37,527 nucleotides of DNA, from the NCBI GenBank assembly GCA_903858475.1, contig CAIOIZ010000044.1:1-37527 (forward strand), written 5' to 3'. Positions 9,044 to 18,853 of this stretch are shown here, one piece after another. Origin of the DNA: an uncultured Bacteroidota bacterium (GTDB lineage: Bacteria; Bacteroidota; Bacteroidia; Chitinophagales; Chitinophagaceae). The notes under the pieces were generated by a model. It had not been told where the DNA came from and did no database searches. It saw nothing but the letters and a program-made list of their open reading frames with translations. Both the position numbers and the translations under genes were made by a program. Position 1 is the first letter of the stretch. Every line of letters begins with the position of its first letter.

Positions 9044-9195
9044 AATAAACTTCATCAGCAATGGAGATGGGATGGGGCTGCGAGCGCGTTTCCCCTATTT
9101 AGTCTTAGAATATTTCAAACCTAGTTTATGGTGAAGCCGCATAAAATGAGTTTCTTTGCAAATTATTTCCAATTATTCATTTCAATTTATTGGTC

Positions 9196-11532
9196 ATGTG
9201 GCAACGTTTGGGTCAGTTTGTAATTAAATTCCGCTTTCCCCTCTTATTGGTCTTGTTTGCAAGCTCTGCGTTGATGGCTTATTATGCGAGCAAGGTTAAA
9301 TTAAGTTATGAATTTACAAGGGCTATTCCAACAGATAATCCTAAATACAAAGCCTATCTATCTTTTAAAGAAAAATTTGGGGATGATGGTAATCTACTCG
9401 TTATAGGAATACAAACAGAACAGTTTTTTAAGTTGGATATTTTTAATGAGTATAAAAAGCTCCACCAACAATTAAAGGCAATACCTCATGTAGAAGATGT
9501 CTTAAGCATCCCTACCACCATACATTTAAGAAAAGATTCGCTCACAGAGAAATTGGTGCCATTAAAAATATTTCCTGATACCATTACCAATCAATTGGCC
9601 TTGGATTCCTCTACCGCAGTGTTCAAGAATCTTCCTTTTTATCGGTCCTTATTATACAATCCAGCCACGAATGCCTATTTGATTGGAGTTAAAATCAATA
9701 AAGAAATAATAGGTTCGCCCAAGCGTACACAAGTAGTAGAAGTTATTGCAGCAGCGGTTAAAAACTTTGAAAACAAAACCGGCATTGAAGCCCATTTAAG
9801 TGGGTTGCCCTTAATTAGAACAGTGGTAGGCGATAGGATACAAAAAGAAATGCGTTTCTTTTTAATCGGTTCAATATTATTAAGTGCTTTGATATTATTG
9901 TTATTCTTTAGAAGCATCAGTACCACTTTACTTTCATTGACGGTAGTGATATTGGGTGTGGTTTGGAGTTTGGGCGTCTTGCAGTTGTTGGGGTATAAAA
10001 TCACCTTACTCACGGCCTTGGTGGCACCACTTGTAGTAGTAATCGGCATTCCTAATTGTATATATTTTATCAATAAGTATCATACTAATTACCTGGATGG
10101 ACATTCTAAAAATGATTCCTTGGTTAAGATGGTGAGTAAGATGGGGGTGGTTACTTTGTTTTGTAATATCACCGCTGCAATTGGTTTTGCCGTTTTTGCA
10201 TTTACCAGTAGTGCTATTTTAAAAGAATTTGGAATGGTAGCAGGGATTAGCATCATGCTGATTTTTGTTATTTCATTTATTCTATTGCCTGGCGTACTTA
10301 GTTATTTGCCTGCACCCAATAAGTCGCAGACCAAATACTTGAACAATAAATTAGTGACCACATTCTTGCTAAAAATTGAATATTGGGTTTTACACCATAA
10401 AAAGACGGTATACATTACTACGGCCTTTCTATTGATTATGGCCGTTGCTGGAATTTTGCAACTGCGCACAGTGGGATTTATCGTGGATGATTTGCCAAAA
10501 ACAGATAAAATCTATACCGACTTGAAGTTTTTTGAGAAAAATTTCAAAGGGGTGATGCCATTGGAAATAGTAGTGGATACCAAAAAACGCAATGGATTAT
10601 CGGGGATGCGCGCCCTAGCAGTATTTGAAAAAGTGGATTCACTGGCTCAGTATATTGCCGCTCAGGATGAAATGAATCGCCCCATGTCGGTGGCAGAGGG
10701 TTTGAAATTTGCCAAACAATCATTTTATGACGAAGACAGGTTTAATTATGCATTGCCCAATGCTTTTGATGGTGCATTTGTAGGCGAATACCTGCGTCCC
10801 AATAAGTCGGATAGTAATAAGAATAATAATTTCAGCAAGATGCTGACGTCTTTTATCGATACGGCCAGGCAACGAACCCGAATCAGCGTAAACATGGCTG
10901 ATGTGGGTACCGAGAAGCTGCCAGCCATATTAAAAGGAATTGAAAACAGGGCTGGTCAATTATTTGACACGGCTCAATATAAAGTAGTACTAACGGGTAC
11001 GAGTATTACTTTTTTAGAAGGGAGTAAATTTATCATTAGCGGACTGAAAGAAAGTATTTTTTGGGCCTTTTTATTGATTGCTGCTTGTATGTTATACCTG
11101 TTCAAATCCGTAAGAATTTTGGTTTGTTCTCTTATTCCAAACCTCATTCCATTGGTTATAACAGCAGGCGTTATGGGCTGGGTGGGGGTACCACTCAAAC
11201 CCAGTACTGTATTGGTTTTTAGCATTGCCTTGGGCATCGCCATTGATATTACCATACGTTTTCTGGTGAATTATAAACAGGAATTAGGCACCTATCACCA
11301 ACAGGTTTTGCCCACCGTGAATGCTACCATTCGGCATACCGGATTGAGTATTGTTTATACCTCCTTGGTATTGGTGGCTGGCTTCATTATTTTTTGCTTC
11401 AGCGATTTTGGCGGTACCAAGGCGCTTGGTTGGCTTACTTCTATTACTTTGTTGACGGCCACCCTGACCAATCTAATTTTATTGCCTGTTTTGTTATTAT
11501 TGATGGCTCCAAAAACAAAGAATAGTAAATAG
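9196..11532 (+). CDS. MMPL/RND-family membrane exporter
   Basis: This is a large inner-membrane protein of about 778 residues with the internal duplication of the RND superfamily. One membrane helix (about 12-30) is followed by a long periplasmic loop, then about five helices (around 220-375). The second half repeats the plan with a helix near 400 and a cluster at 635-775. The first loop has YEFTRAIPTDNPKYKAYLSF, and the fourth-helix regions include VAPLVVVIGIPNCIYFINKY and FSIALGIAIDITIRFLVNYK, typical of MMPL (PF03176) proton-driven transporters. The substrate is probably a lipid or hydrophobic compound, but is unknown. I use ATG at 9196, since the frame upstream offers only TTG. It stands alone, 126 bp before susC. 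Confidence 0.85.
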   Translation: MWQRLGQFVIKFRFPLLLVLFASSALMAYYASKVKLSYEFTRAIPTDNPKYKAYLSFKEKFGDDGNLLVIGIQTEQFFKLDIFNEYKKLHQQLKAIPHVEDVLSIPTTIHLRKDSLTEKLVPLKIFPDTITNQLALDSSTAVFKNLPFYRSLLYNPATNAYLIGVKINKEIIGSPKRTQVVEVIAAAVKNFENKTGIEAHLSGLPLIRTVVGDRIQKEMRFFLIGSILLSALILLLFFRSISTTLLSLTVVILGVVWSLGVLQLLGYKITLLTALVAPLVVVIGIPNCIYFINKYHTNYLDGHSKNDSLVKMVSKMGVVTLFCNITAAIGFAVFAFTSSAILKEFGMVAGISIMLIFVISFILLPGVLSYLPAPNKSQTKYLNNKLVTTFLLKIEYWVLHHKKTVYITTAFLLIMAVAGILQLRTVGFIVDDLPKTDKIYTDLKFFEKNFKGVMPLEIVVDTKKRNGLSGMRALAVFEKVDSLAQYIAAQDEMNRPMSVAEGLKFAKQSFYDEDRFNYALPNAFDGAFVGEYLRPNKSDSNKNNNFSKMLTSFIDTARQRTRISVNMADVGTEKLPAILKGIENRAGQLFDTAQYKVVLTGTSITFLEGSKFIISGLKESIFWAFLLIAACMLYLFKSVRILVCSLIPNLIPLVITAGVMGWVGVPLKPSTVLVFSIALGIAIDITIRFLVNYKQELGTYHQQVLPTVNATIRHTGLSIVYTSLVLVAGFIIFCFSDFGGTKALGWLTSITLLTATLTNLILLPVLLLLMAPKTKNSK

Positions 11533-11609
11533 AAATATACTAACGCCTTGACTTGCCCCCCTTTAATTGCCCTTGAAGCAGCTAAAATGGGCAAAAACTT
11601 GTCTCAATA

Positions 11610-11642
11610 TTTGATTTTTACAGGGTTTGTGGACTATATTTG
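11610..11642 (+). promoter_or_regulatory. Consensus Bacteroidota promoter of the SusC/SusD operon
   Basis: TTTG at 11610-11613 and TATATTTG at 11635-11642 are separated by 21 bp, an exact match to the TTTG-N19/21-TAnnTTTG consensus of the primary sigma factor in Bacteroidota. The ATG follows 16 bp later, so the leader should be only about 10 nt. Confidence 0.75.
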
Positions 11643-11658
11643 TCACTTATAAACTATT

Positions 11659-14600
11659 ATGCAAATGAGAAAATTGATTGTATCCCTTACGGCGATGTTT
11701 TTCCTAGTGTTAAACGCAGCCGCACAAGACCGTACCATCAGTGGCGTGGTAACCAACGAAAAGAATCTGCCTTTGGCAGGTGTTTCAGTAGGCACTCCTG
11801 ATGGAAAGAACGGCACCCAAACTGATAATGACGGTAAGTATAGCCTCAAAATTTCTGCTACGGCAAGAGTGCTCATTTTTTCGTACGTAAACTATCAGTC
11901 AGCCACACTCGCAGTTGGAAAATTGCTGAATTTGTCTGTATCCCTTCAGCCTGCTGACACCAAAATGGAGGAAGTAGTTGTAGTTGGGTATGGTACGCAG
12001 CAAAAAAAGGCCTTTACTGGCTCCTCTTCTAAAGTGGATGCCAAGCAATTTGCAAACTTAGTTAGTCCTTCAATTGATAGACAATTGGCTGGACGTGCTG
12101 CCGGGGTTCAGGTAACCAATGCAGGTGGTTTAATTAATGCTCCTGCCCGTATCAGAATAAGAGGTACCAATTCTATTAGTCAGAATAACGATCCATTGAT
12201 TGTTGTAGATGGTACCCCCATTATCTCTGGTAATCTTGCCGCAACAACCAATTCAAATACGTTGGGCGATATCAACCCTTCAGATATTGAAAATATCGAA
12301 GTATTGAAAGATGGTTCTGCAACGGCTATTTATGGCTCACGTGCTGCTGGGGGTGTTATTTTGATTACTACAAAGAAAGGAACTAAGGGAAAATCTAAAA
12401 TAACATATGATGCTTTTGTTGGTTATTCAGGTGCTTTGAAAAGATTTGATTTATTGAATGCAGCTGATTTTATTACTATTGCTAATGAAAAATTGCGCAA
12501 TGCAGGTTTAGCAGCAAGAGCTAACACCAACCCTTCTGCAGGTTCATTTGATACCGATTGGCAAGGAATGGTAATGAATAAAAATGCCACTGTAATGAAT
12601 CACACCATCAGTTTACAAGGTGGTGGAGATAAGACTACCTATTATTTCTCTTTAAACTACTCCGATCAAAAAGGTATTATAATTAGTAATTATAATAAAG
12701 CCTATCGTGTAAGAATGAATATCGAACACGAAGCCAATAAATTCTTTAAAATTGGAAACAATACTAGTATCAGTCGTCAAGAAGATGGGGATCAAAATAA
12801 TGGATCCAATGCTTTGGGCGGTTCTATTGCATCTGCCTTGCGGTTGCTTCCCAATGTTTCTCCCTACGCAGCTACTGCAAGCGGATGGAATATTAATTAT
12901 CCCGCTAACGGCAATATGCAACCTGGTGCCAATTCTCAATCAGTGGATGATAACTTTAGTAACGTAGCTTTTACTTTGCGTTATAATAAGAACTATTCTG
13001 ATAAATATAGATTAATCAATAATACCTTCATGGAATTAACACCTGTGAAAGGATTAAAATTCAGAACACAGTTGGGCGTGGATATGTTGAATGATTATAG
13101 CTACCAAGGCTTGACTCCCCTGCACGGTGATGGATTTGGAACTGCTGCTGGTGGAACAAATGGTTCTTTATTCAACTCGGATCAAACCTGGTTGCGTTTT
13201 GTTGTTTCAAATTATATCAATTATAATTTAACCTTAGCTAGGAAACATAATTTCTTCTTAACTGCAGGTCATGAATTACAAAAAGAAACCTATAAATTCT
13301 TATCAGCTAGTGCAACTAATATCTCCGATTTGTTTTACATCAAAGAGAACTTAATCTCTGGCGCTGGTTCTATTCAAACTGTAGGGGGTAACTACGACAA
13401 AAATTCATTGGAATCATTGTTTGGAAGATTCAACTATGATTTCAAGAATAAATATTTCTTACAAGCTACCGTGCGTCGGGATGGTCAGAGCGCTTTGGCT
13501 CCAGGAAAAAAATATGGTGTGTTCCCTGGTATCTCAGTAGGTTGGAGACCTTCACAGGAGAAATTCTGGAAAAATTCACCTGTCCTGAGCAAAGGAATCA
13601 ACGAATTCAAAATCAAAGCTTCCTATGCTAAAGTAGGTAATACCTTGGGTGGTTATCCATACTTGAGCACTTTTGGTTCAGCCAATTATGGAAATATTGG
13701 TGGTATTGCTCCCAATTTAGTAGGCAATCCATTATTACAATGGGAAACCAATGCTAAATATGATGTGGGTGTTGATATGCAGTTGTTCAATGGTCGTATG
13801 ACATTGACAGCCGATTGGTTTAAAAACGACATTAATAATATCGTATTAAGAGTACCTACACCTCCTAGTGCAGGTGTTCCAGGAAATGCGATTTCTCAAA
13901 ACATCGGAAGCATGGAAAACAAGGGTATTGAATTGTCTCTTGGTTTCAATGTGATGAATAAAAAAGACTTCAGTTGGGATGTGAATTTTAATTATTCTAA
14001 TGTACAGAACAAGGTTACTAAATTATACAATGTAGGTGGTGTGCCTGTTCCGTTTATTGATGGTTCTTATAATATTATTAAAGTAGGCGAGCCTATCAAT
14101 ATTATTTATGGGTATGAATATGCTGGCGTAAATAGCGCTAATGGCAACCCGATGTATTATAAAGCAGATGGTTCTTTAATTCAAATGAACCTGAACGCTG
14201 GCGGTGTAATCGGTGGTTATTATTATGCATTGAGCAAAAGCGATCCCATCCTAGGGGTTAGAACAACATTGAGTACTGATGATCGTAAAAAATTAGGATC
14301 TGGTATTCCAGTATGGTTTGGTGCTTTAACCAATACATTCCGTTATAAAGGATTTGAATTTGAATTCATGTTAAGGTATTCTGGTGGAAACAAAATCATG
14401 AATATTACCAGTCAAGAAGCTTTATTCAACCAAAGTTTCCAAAACAACGGAAAAGAAATTCTTACTCGTTGGACCAAGCCAGGTGATATCACTTCTGTAC
14501 CTAAATTATTTTTTGGTGCAGGTAATGCCATCAGCCTTAACCAAAATGCCAACTCAAGATTTGTAGAAAAAGGTGATTATTTGAGATTGCAGAACGTGGT

Positions 14601-14808
14601 ATTCAGTTATACTTTGGATAGCAAAAGGATTGAAGAAAAAACTCGTGGAATCGTGAAAACTGTACGTTTCTTCACACAAGGTCAAAACTTGTATGTATGG
14701 ACTAAATACAAAGGTGCTGATCCTGATAATATCAGTTCTGCTGGTTTGGATGCTGCGGTATCTCCACAGTTACGTACAATTTCAATGGGAATTTCACTTG
14801 GTTTCTAA
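11659..14808 (+). CDS. SusC/RagA-family TonB-linked outer-membrane protein
   Basis: This 1049-residue TonB-dependent transporter imports oligosaccharides, peptides or other large nutrients across the outer membrane together with its SusD partner. A signal peptide (residues 1-22) is followed by a carboxypeptidase-regulatory-like domain (about 24-110). The EEVVVVGYGTQQKKAFTGSS stretch contains the TonB-box region. The plug domain (about 115-230) has IRIRGTNSISQNNDPLIVVD and SDIENIEVLKDGSATAIYGS. The remaining 800 residues form the 22-strand barrel, ending in the aromatic SMGISLGF. The susD gene follows after 27 bp. No sigma/anti-sigma pair, hybrid sensor or glycosidase is nearby, so the substrate cannot be inferred. 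Confidence 0.95.
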   Translation: MQMRKLIVSLTAMFFLVLNAAAQDRTISGVVTNEKNLPLAGVSVGTPDGKNGTQTDNDGKYSLKISATARVLIFSYVNYQSATLAVGKLLNLSVSLQPADTKMEEVVVVGYGTQQKKAFTGSSSKVDAKQFANLVSPSIDRQLAGRAAGVQVTNAGGLINAPARIRIRGTNSISQNNDPLIVVDGTPIISGNLAATTNSNTLGDINPSDIENIEVLKDGSATAIYGSRAAGGVILITTKKGTKGKSKITYDAFVGYSGALKRFDLLNAADFITIANEKLRNAGLAARANTNPSAGSFDTDWQGMVMNKNATVMNHTISLQGGGDKTTYYFSLNYSDQKGIIISNYNKAYRVRMNIEHEANKFFKIGNNTSISRQEDGDQNNGSNALGGSIASALRLLPNVSPYAATASGWNINYPANGNMQPGANSQSVDDNFSNVAFTLRYNKNYSDKYRLINNTFMELTPVKGLKFRTQLGVDMLNDYSYQGLTPLHGDGFGTAAGGTNGSLFNSDQTWLRFVVSNYINYNLTLARKHNFFLTAGHELQKETYKFLSASATNISDLFYIKENLISGAGSIQTVGGNYDKNSLESLFGRFNYDFKNKYFLQATVRRDGQSALAPGKKYGVFPGISVGWRPSQEKFWKNSPVLSKGINEFKIKASYAKVGNTLGGYPYLSTFGSANYGNIGGIAPNLVGNPLLQWETNAKYDVGVDMQLFNGRMTLTADWFKNDINNIVLRVPTPPSAGVPGNAISQNIGSMENKGIELSLGFNVMNKKDFSWDVNFNYSNVQNKVTKLYNVGGVPVPFIDGSYNIIKVGEPINIIYGYEYAGVNSANGNPMYYKADGSLIQMNLNAGGVIGGYYYALSKSDPILGVRTTLSTDDRKKLGSGIPVWFGALTNTFRYKGFEFEFMLRYSGGNKIMNITSQEALFNQSFQNNGKEILTRWTKPGDITSVPKLFFGAGNAISLNQNANSRFVEKGDYLRLQNVVFSYTLDSKRIEEKTRGIVKTVRFFTQGQNLYVWTKYKGADPDNISSAGLDAAVSPQLRTISMGISLGF

Positions 14809-14835
14809 TTAAACAACACAAAAAATAATTTTATC

Positions 14836-16446
14836 ATGAATAAAGTCATTATCATTTTTTTATGCTTCTTCGGACTGTTTACAGCCAGTAGTTGCAAAAA
14901 ACAATTAGATACAACGCCTTTCAATTCTGTTACAGATGCTAGTGCATTTGAAACAGCTGATCGTTGTCTTTTATCATTGAACGGAGTGTATGACGCAGCT
15001 CAAAGTGGCGCATATACTGATGGTAGTTTCAGAGGCTATCCATTTGGTGCAGCCAATATTGAACAAGGTGATTGCCGAGGGGAAGACATGCTGAATGTTC
15101 AAGCTTTCTTTCAGGTAACTTACCAGGCAACTTACAATGCTACTACAGCGAATAATGTTGCCATGTGGAATACTTTGTATGCTTTAATCAATAAAGCAAA
15201 TGTGGGCATTGATGGATTTAGAAAAGCTGGTGGGAAGAATGTTTTAACTTCTGCAGTTGCTTTGCAATATGAAGCAGAATGTCGTTTCTTGAGAGCTATG
15301 GCTCATCATGAACTGTTAATACATTTTGCCCGTCCTTATATGGATGGTAATGGTACACAATTAGGTGTTCCCTGGAGAGATTTTCCAATTAACTCTAGCG
15401 ATGCTGTGAATTTGATTCGTGCTACGCCACGCGCAACAGTAGCTACTATTTATAATAATATTTTAACTGATCTTGATTTTGTTGAAACTAATTTAACAGC
15501 TGTTCCAGCAAGTTTTGTTTCACCAGCTACAAAGAATGTGCGTGTTACTCGTGCAGCAGCCGTTGCTTTAAAAATGCGTATTAAATTACATAAGGGTGAT
15601 TGGGCAGGTGTAATTACAGAAGGTAATAAATTGATTCCTGCTACCATCACGCCTTTGCCATGGACGGCTCCTGTTTGCCCCATTGGTTCTTGGTCATTAA
15701 CTGCAAATCCTGATGGACCTTTTGCAGATAATGCAAGTGTGGAAAGTATGTTCTCCATTCGTAATGATCCTTTGGATGCTCCGAATGTAAATGGTGTTCT
15801 TCCTAAAATGTATGGTGGCGCCGGTTTTGGTGCAAGGGGATTGGTGTCTGTTTCTCCTGTTATTTGGAATAATGCAGGTTGGTTATGTACCGATAAACGT
15901 CGTACATCATTGGTTGCAGCTACTACTAACGCATCTGGAAACCAAAGTCAGTTTTCTACCAAATACAGAAAATATACAACATCAGATGATTTTGCTCCTC
16001 AAATTCGCTATGCCGAAGTTTTATTAACACAGGCAGAAGCAGAAGCAAGGAATGCTGCAGCAGTTTCTACCAGAGCAGTTGATTTATTAAACATTGTAAG
16101 AAATAGATCTTTGGCAAACCCTGCAGTTGAACAATATACCGCAGGTGGATTTGCTACTAAAAATGCTTTGATTGCTGCCATTTTATTGGAAAGAAGAATT
16201 GAATTCTTGGCAGAAGGTAAGCGCTGGGGCGATATTTCTCGTAACGCAGTTGATCCTAACTTCACTACAGGTGGTATTCCTGCTAAAGCAGTAAATGGTA
16301 TAGATGGTTTAGCGAATTTTGTTTGCGGTGCTGGTTATACTCCCGGACAAGCTGCTATTCCTTATAGCGATTTCAGATTCTTATGGCCAATTCCAGCTAC
16401 TGAAGTGGTGCAAAACCCAATCGTAGTTCAAAATCCTGGATATTAA
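14836..16446 (+). CDS. SusD/RagB-family nutrient-binding lipoprotein
   Basis: This 536-residue surface lipoprotein forms the lid on the SusC-type barrel and captures the substrate. The signal is MNKVIIIFLCFFGLFTASSC with the lipobox cysteine at residue 20. The tetratricopeptide-like helices of the family are visible, with the typical RFLRAMAHHELLIHFARPYM motif (about 153-172) and the C-terminal block beginning AEVLLTQAEAEARN. ILLERRIEFLAEGKRWGDIS and the end RFLWPIPATEVVQNP follow. It shares an operon with the upstream SusC gene and is closed by a strong palindromic terminator. Confidence 0.95.
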   Translation: MNKVIIIFLCFFGLFTASSCKKQLDTTPFNSVTDASAFETADRCLLSLNGVYDAAQSGAYTDGSFRGYPFGAANIEQGDCRGEDMLNVQAFFQVTYQATYNATTANNVAMWNTLYALINKANVGIDGFRKAGGKNVLTSAVALQYEAECRFLRAMAHHELLIHFARPYMDGNGTQLGVPWRDFPINSSDAVNLIRATPRATVATIYNNILTDLDFVETNLTAVPASFVSPATKNVRVTRAAAVALKMRIKLHKGDWAGVITEGNKLIPATITPLPWTAPVCPIGSWSLTANPDGPFADNASVESMFSIRNDPLDAPNVNGVLPKMYGGAGFGARGLVSVSPVIWNNAGWLCTDKRRTSLVAATTNASGNQSQFSTKYRKYTTSDDFAPQIRYAEVLLTQAEAEARNAAAVSTRAVDLLNIVRNRSLANPAVEQYTAGGFATKNALIAAILLERRIEFLAEGKRWGDISRNAVDPNFTTGGIPAKAVNGIDGLANFVCGAGYTPGQAAIPYSDFRFLWPIPATEVVQNPIVVQNPGY

Positions 16447-16467
16447 TTTCCTCGAATAATATTGAAT

Positions 16468-16497
16468 AAAAAACCCGGAGCATGCTCCGGGTTTTTT
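16468..16497. terminator. Bidirectional terminator between susD and the coiled-coil gene
   Basis: AAAAAA-CCCGGAGC-ATGCTCCGGG-TTTTTT is a perfect palindrome, 21 nt after the susD stop and 18 nt beyond the stop of the convergent gene on the minus strand. It should terminate both. Confidence 0.85.
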
Positions 16498-16515
16498 ATT
16501 TATCGGCATCTTTTA

Positions 16516-17154
16516 TTACTGCCCTCTTTTTGATTTAAGCGTTTCTAAAATCTGTCTTTGTTTTTCCAATTCTGTTTGCTGTGTCTTTTGTGTTTCAATA
16601 TTTTTTTCTATATCATCCTGCAGATTTTTCAATTTTTTCTGATAATTGTCAGCATCCTCTAGTAAATCAGCTTTCTTCTTCTCCGCCTTTCTTACCGACT
16701 CTTCTTGATCCAATATTTGTTGCTCTAAATCGTAAGCGCCAATCATTAATTTGATATTATTCATATATTTTTTAGCATTATTGATAACCGTTGCATCGGT
16801 AGAGTCGCTGACAAAATTATCAAAGCCCTTGGTCAGTAATAAGGTAATTATTGAAGCATCCTTGTCTTTACGGCTTTTCTTGTCTACCATAAAATACATA
16901 TCATAGGAGTCGGCCCCAATTTCGGATAATTTAACCCCCCGGTATACATTATACCCCTTCATCTCTTTGGATTTATAACCTGATTTACCCATTTTGTCCT
17001 CTATCGCATTGCGAACGGTTTTCTCAGAAAAGGGTATTTCATTGATAATAGCCTGCCGATTAACCTTGGCATATTCAACTGTACTGGTACGGCTTTGTGC
17101 CTTTGAAGCTATTGCTATCGATAGCATAATGGACCATAAACATATTTTTTTCAT
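16516..17154 (-). CDS. Secreted coiled-coil protein of unknown function
   Basis: This 212-residue protein has a signal peptide (residues 1-19, ending SKAQ). A globular part (about 25-135) contains VRNAIEDKMGKSGYKSKEMK and a YDMYFMVDKKSRKD strand region. The C-terminal 75 residues (about 140-212) are strongly heptad-like and rich in K, E, Q and D, so a coiled coil is likely. I do not recognise a functional family. It is probably periplasmic. A TATCTTTA box (17177-17184, minus strand) with ATTG 18 bp further upstream is a plausible promoter. It converges with susD and is divergent from the flippase gene. Confidence 0.8.
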   Translation of the reverse strand: MKKICLWSIMLSIAIASKAQSRTSTVEYAKVNRQAIINEIPFSEKTVRNAIEDKMGKSGYKSKEMKGYNVYRGVKLSEIGADSYDMYFMVDKKSRKDKDASIITLLLTKGFDNFVSDSTDATVINNAKKYMNNIKLMIGAYDLEQQILDQEESVRKAEKKKADLLEDADNYQKKLKNLQDDIEKNIETQKTQQTELEKQRQILETLKSKRGQ

Positions 17155-17244
17155 GTTGGTTTTGTTTTAATTAATGTAAAGATAGATTTTGTTAAGATAT
17201 ACAATCATCTGATAATTCAATGTCCAAATTAAAAATTATAAAGG

Positions 17245-17252
17245 TAAATTTG
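17245..17252 (+). promoter_or_regulatory. Candidate -7 box of the flippase gene (TAAATTTG)
   Basis: TAAATTTG matches TAnnTTTG and lies 19 bp before the TTG start at 17272. This supports that start, because no in-frame ATG exists between the box and the conserved N-terminus. Confidence 0.4.
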
Positions 17253-17271
17253 ACAGCAAATTAAAATCAGC

Positions 17272-18786
17272 TTGAGCGGAATAAAGAAACTGGCCGGACA
17301 AACATTGTGGTATGGAATACCAACCATCGCTAGCCGCTTTTTGGGCTACCTGATGAATATGGCGCTGCCATTCTTCATAGATATGCCTGCCAAAACCGCC
17401 GACCTAGTACAGGTATATACCCTCATTCCCTTTTTAAATGTACTCTATGCCTATGGACTAGAAACCGCTTATTTTAGATTTTCGCTTACCCATGATAAAC
17501 AAAAACTCTATAGTACATTATCACTTTCCTTGTTTTTTAGTAGCATACTTTTTACAGTGCTACTTTTTGTATGCAAAGGATTTTTAGCCGATGCGGCCGA
17601 CCTTACAGCACATCCCGAATACCTGCTTTGGATGATGGCCATCATTGCAGTTGACAACCTAAATACTTTACCTTTTGCAAAACTGCGGCAGGAAAACAGG
17701 CCCAAATATTATGCCTTTGCGCGTATATCCGGAATCGTTATTAACCTCGCTGTTGTTATTTTGTTTTTAGGCGTTATTCCAAAAATACTTGCTCATAATC
17801 CAGCACATTTTATTGGAAAATTTTATAATCCTCAAGTAGGCCTGGGCTATTATTTGCTAGGGAATTTATGTGGCAGTTTGTTTACATTGCTATTGCTTAG
17901 TAAGGAAATCAAACAGGTTAAATTGAAATTCAGTGTCAAGCTCTGGAAAGAAGTGATGCAGTATAGTATGCCATTAATTGTCGTTGGACTAGGAGGCATG
18001 ATTAATGATGTGCTGAGCAGGTTGATATACCGGCATGTTGTAGACCTGCCCATCGAACAAGCCAATCATGAACTAGGTATTTTCGCCAATATATTTAGAT
18101 TGGCATTGTTGATTACGATAATGATTCAGGCATTTCGCATGGCAGCTGAACCATTCTTTTTTAACAGGAGCCAAGAAGAAAATGCGCCTCGCACTTATGC
18201 TAGGGTTATGAAATTTTTTGTGATTGCCTGTTGCTTTATGTTTTTATTAATTGGCTTATACCTCGATGTTTTTAAATGGATCTTTATTCACCTGGCAAAC
18301 CCACGTTGGGCGGAAGGTTTACAGGTTGTGCCCTTACTTGCATTGGGAAATATATTTTTGGGTATTTATTACAACCTAAGCGTTTGGTATAAACTCACCA
18401 ATAAAAATATGTATGGAGCAATCATTACAATAATTGGAGCGGCTATAACAATTGTATTGAATGTGCTCTTAATTCCACGTCTTCATTATACTGGTGCTGC
18501 CATTGCTACATTTAGTTGTTATTTGTTTATGATGGTGAGCAGTTATATGCTGGGGCAAAAATATTACCCTGTTCCTTATGCCAAGAAAAAACTGATTGCC
18601 TATATTGTATTAGTAGTGTTGATTTATTTAGTACACTTGGCCTTGATAAATTATCTTTCTACTGAACTATGGTTCTCTTTATTGACAGCCACTTTATTGT
18701 TTGTCTTCTTTGCCTGGTTTGTTAGTAGGGTAGAAGCAAAGGAGTTGGCAAAATTGCCAGTCGTGGGTAAATATTTCAAAAAATAA
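17272..18786 (+). CDS. Wzx-like polysaccharide flippase (MATE/MVF superfamily)
   Basis: This 504-residue polytopic membrane protein has about 14 hydrophobic segments, as expected for flippases that turn lipid-linked oligosaccharides across the inner membrane. The N-terminus SGIKKLAGQTLWYGIPTIAS is the typical first amphipathic/helix region of Bacteroidota lipopolysaccharide biosynthesis proteins. FRMAAEPFFFNRSQEENAPR in the middle is a further family-like stretch. The start codon is TTG at 17272; no in-frame ATG lies near the conserved N-terminus, so the rare start seems real. No glycosyltransferase genes are adjacent, so it is not inside an O-antigen cluster. It could instead be a lipid II flippase-like relative. 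Confidence 0.85.
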   Translation: MSGIKKLAGQTLWYGIPTIASRFLGYLMNMALPFFIDMPAKTADLVQVYTLIPFLNVLYAYGLETAYFRFSLTHDKQKLYSTLSLSLFFSSILFTVLLFVCKGFLADAADLTAHPEYLLWMMAIIAVDNLNTLPFAKLRQENRPKYYAFARISGIVINLAVVILFLGVIPKILAHNPAHFIGKFYNPQVGLGYYLLGNLCGSLFTLLLLSKEIKQVKLKFSVKLWKEVMQYSMPLIVVGLGGMINDVLSRLIYRHVVDLPIEQANHELGIFANIFRLALLITIMIQAFRMAAEPFFFNRSQEENAPRTYARVMKFFVIACCFMFLLIGLYLDVFKWIFIHLANPRWAEGLQVVPLLALGNIFLGIYYNLSVWYKLTNKNMYGAIITIIGAAITIVLNVLLIPRLHYTGAAIATFSCYLFMMVSSYMLGQKYYPVPYAKKKLIAYIVLVVLIYLVHLALINYLSTELWFSLLTATLLFVFFAWFVSRVEAKELAKLPVVGKYFKK

Positions 18787-18788
18787 AA

Positions 18789-18834
18789 GGCGAGATCCTG
18801 CAGTTGTAATTCTATTAGCCTGTTGAATCTCGCT
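18789..18834. terminator. Possible stem-loop between convergent flippase and dehydrogenase genes
   Basis: GCGAGAT (18790-18796) pairs with ATCTCGC (18827-18833) across a 30-nt loop in the 67-bp gap between two convergent stop codons. There is no strong T-tract, so its role as terminator is uncertain. Confidence 0.35.
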
Positions 18835-18853
18835 TCAAATTTATAAATAGCGT

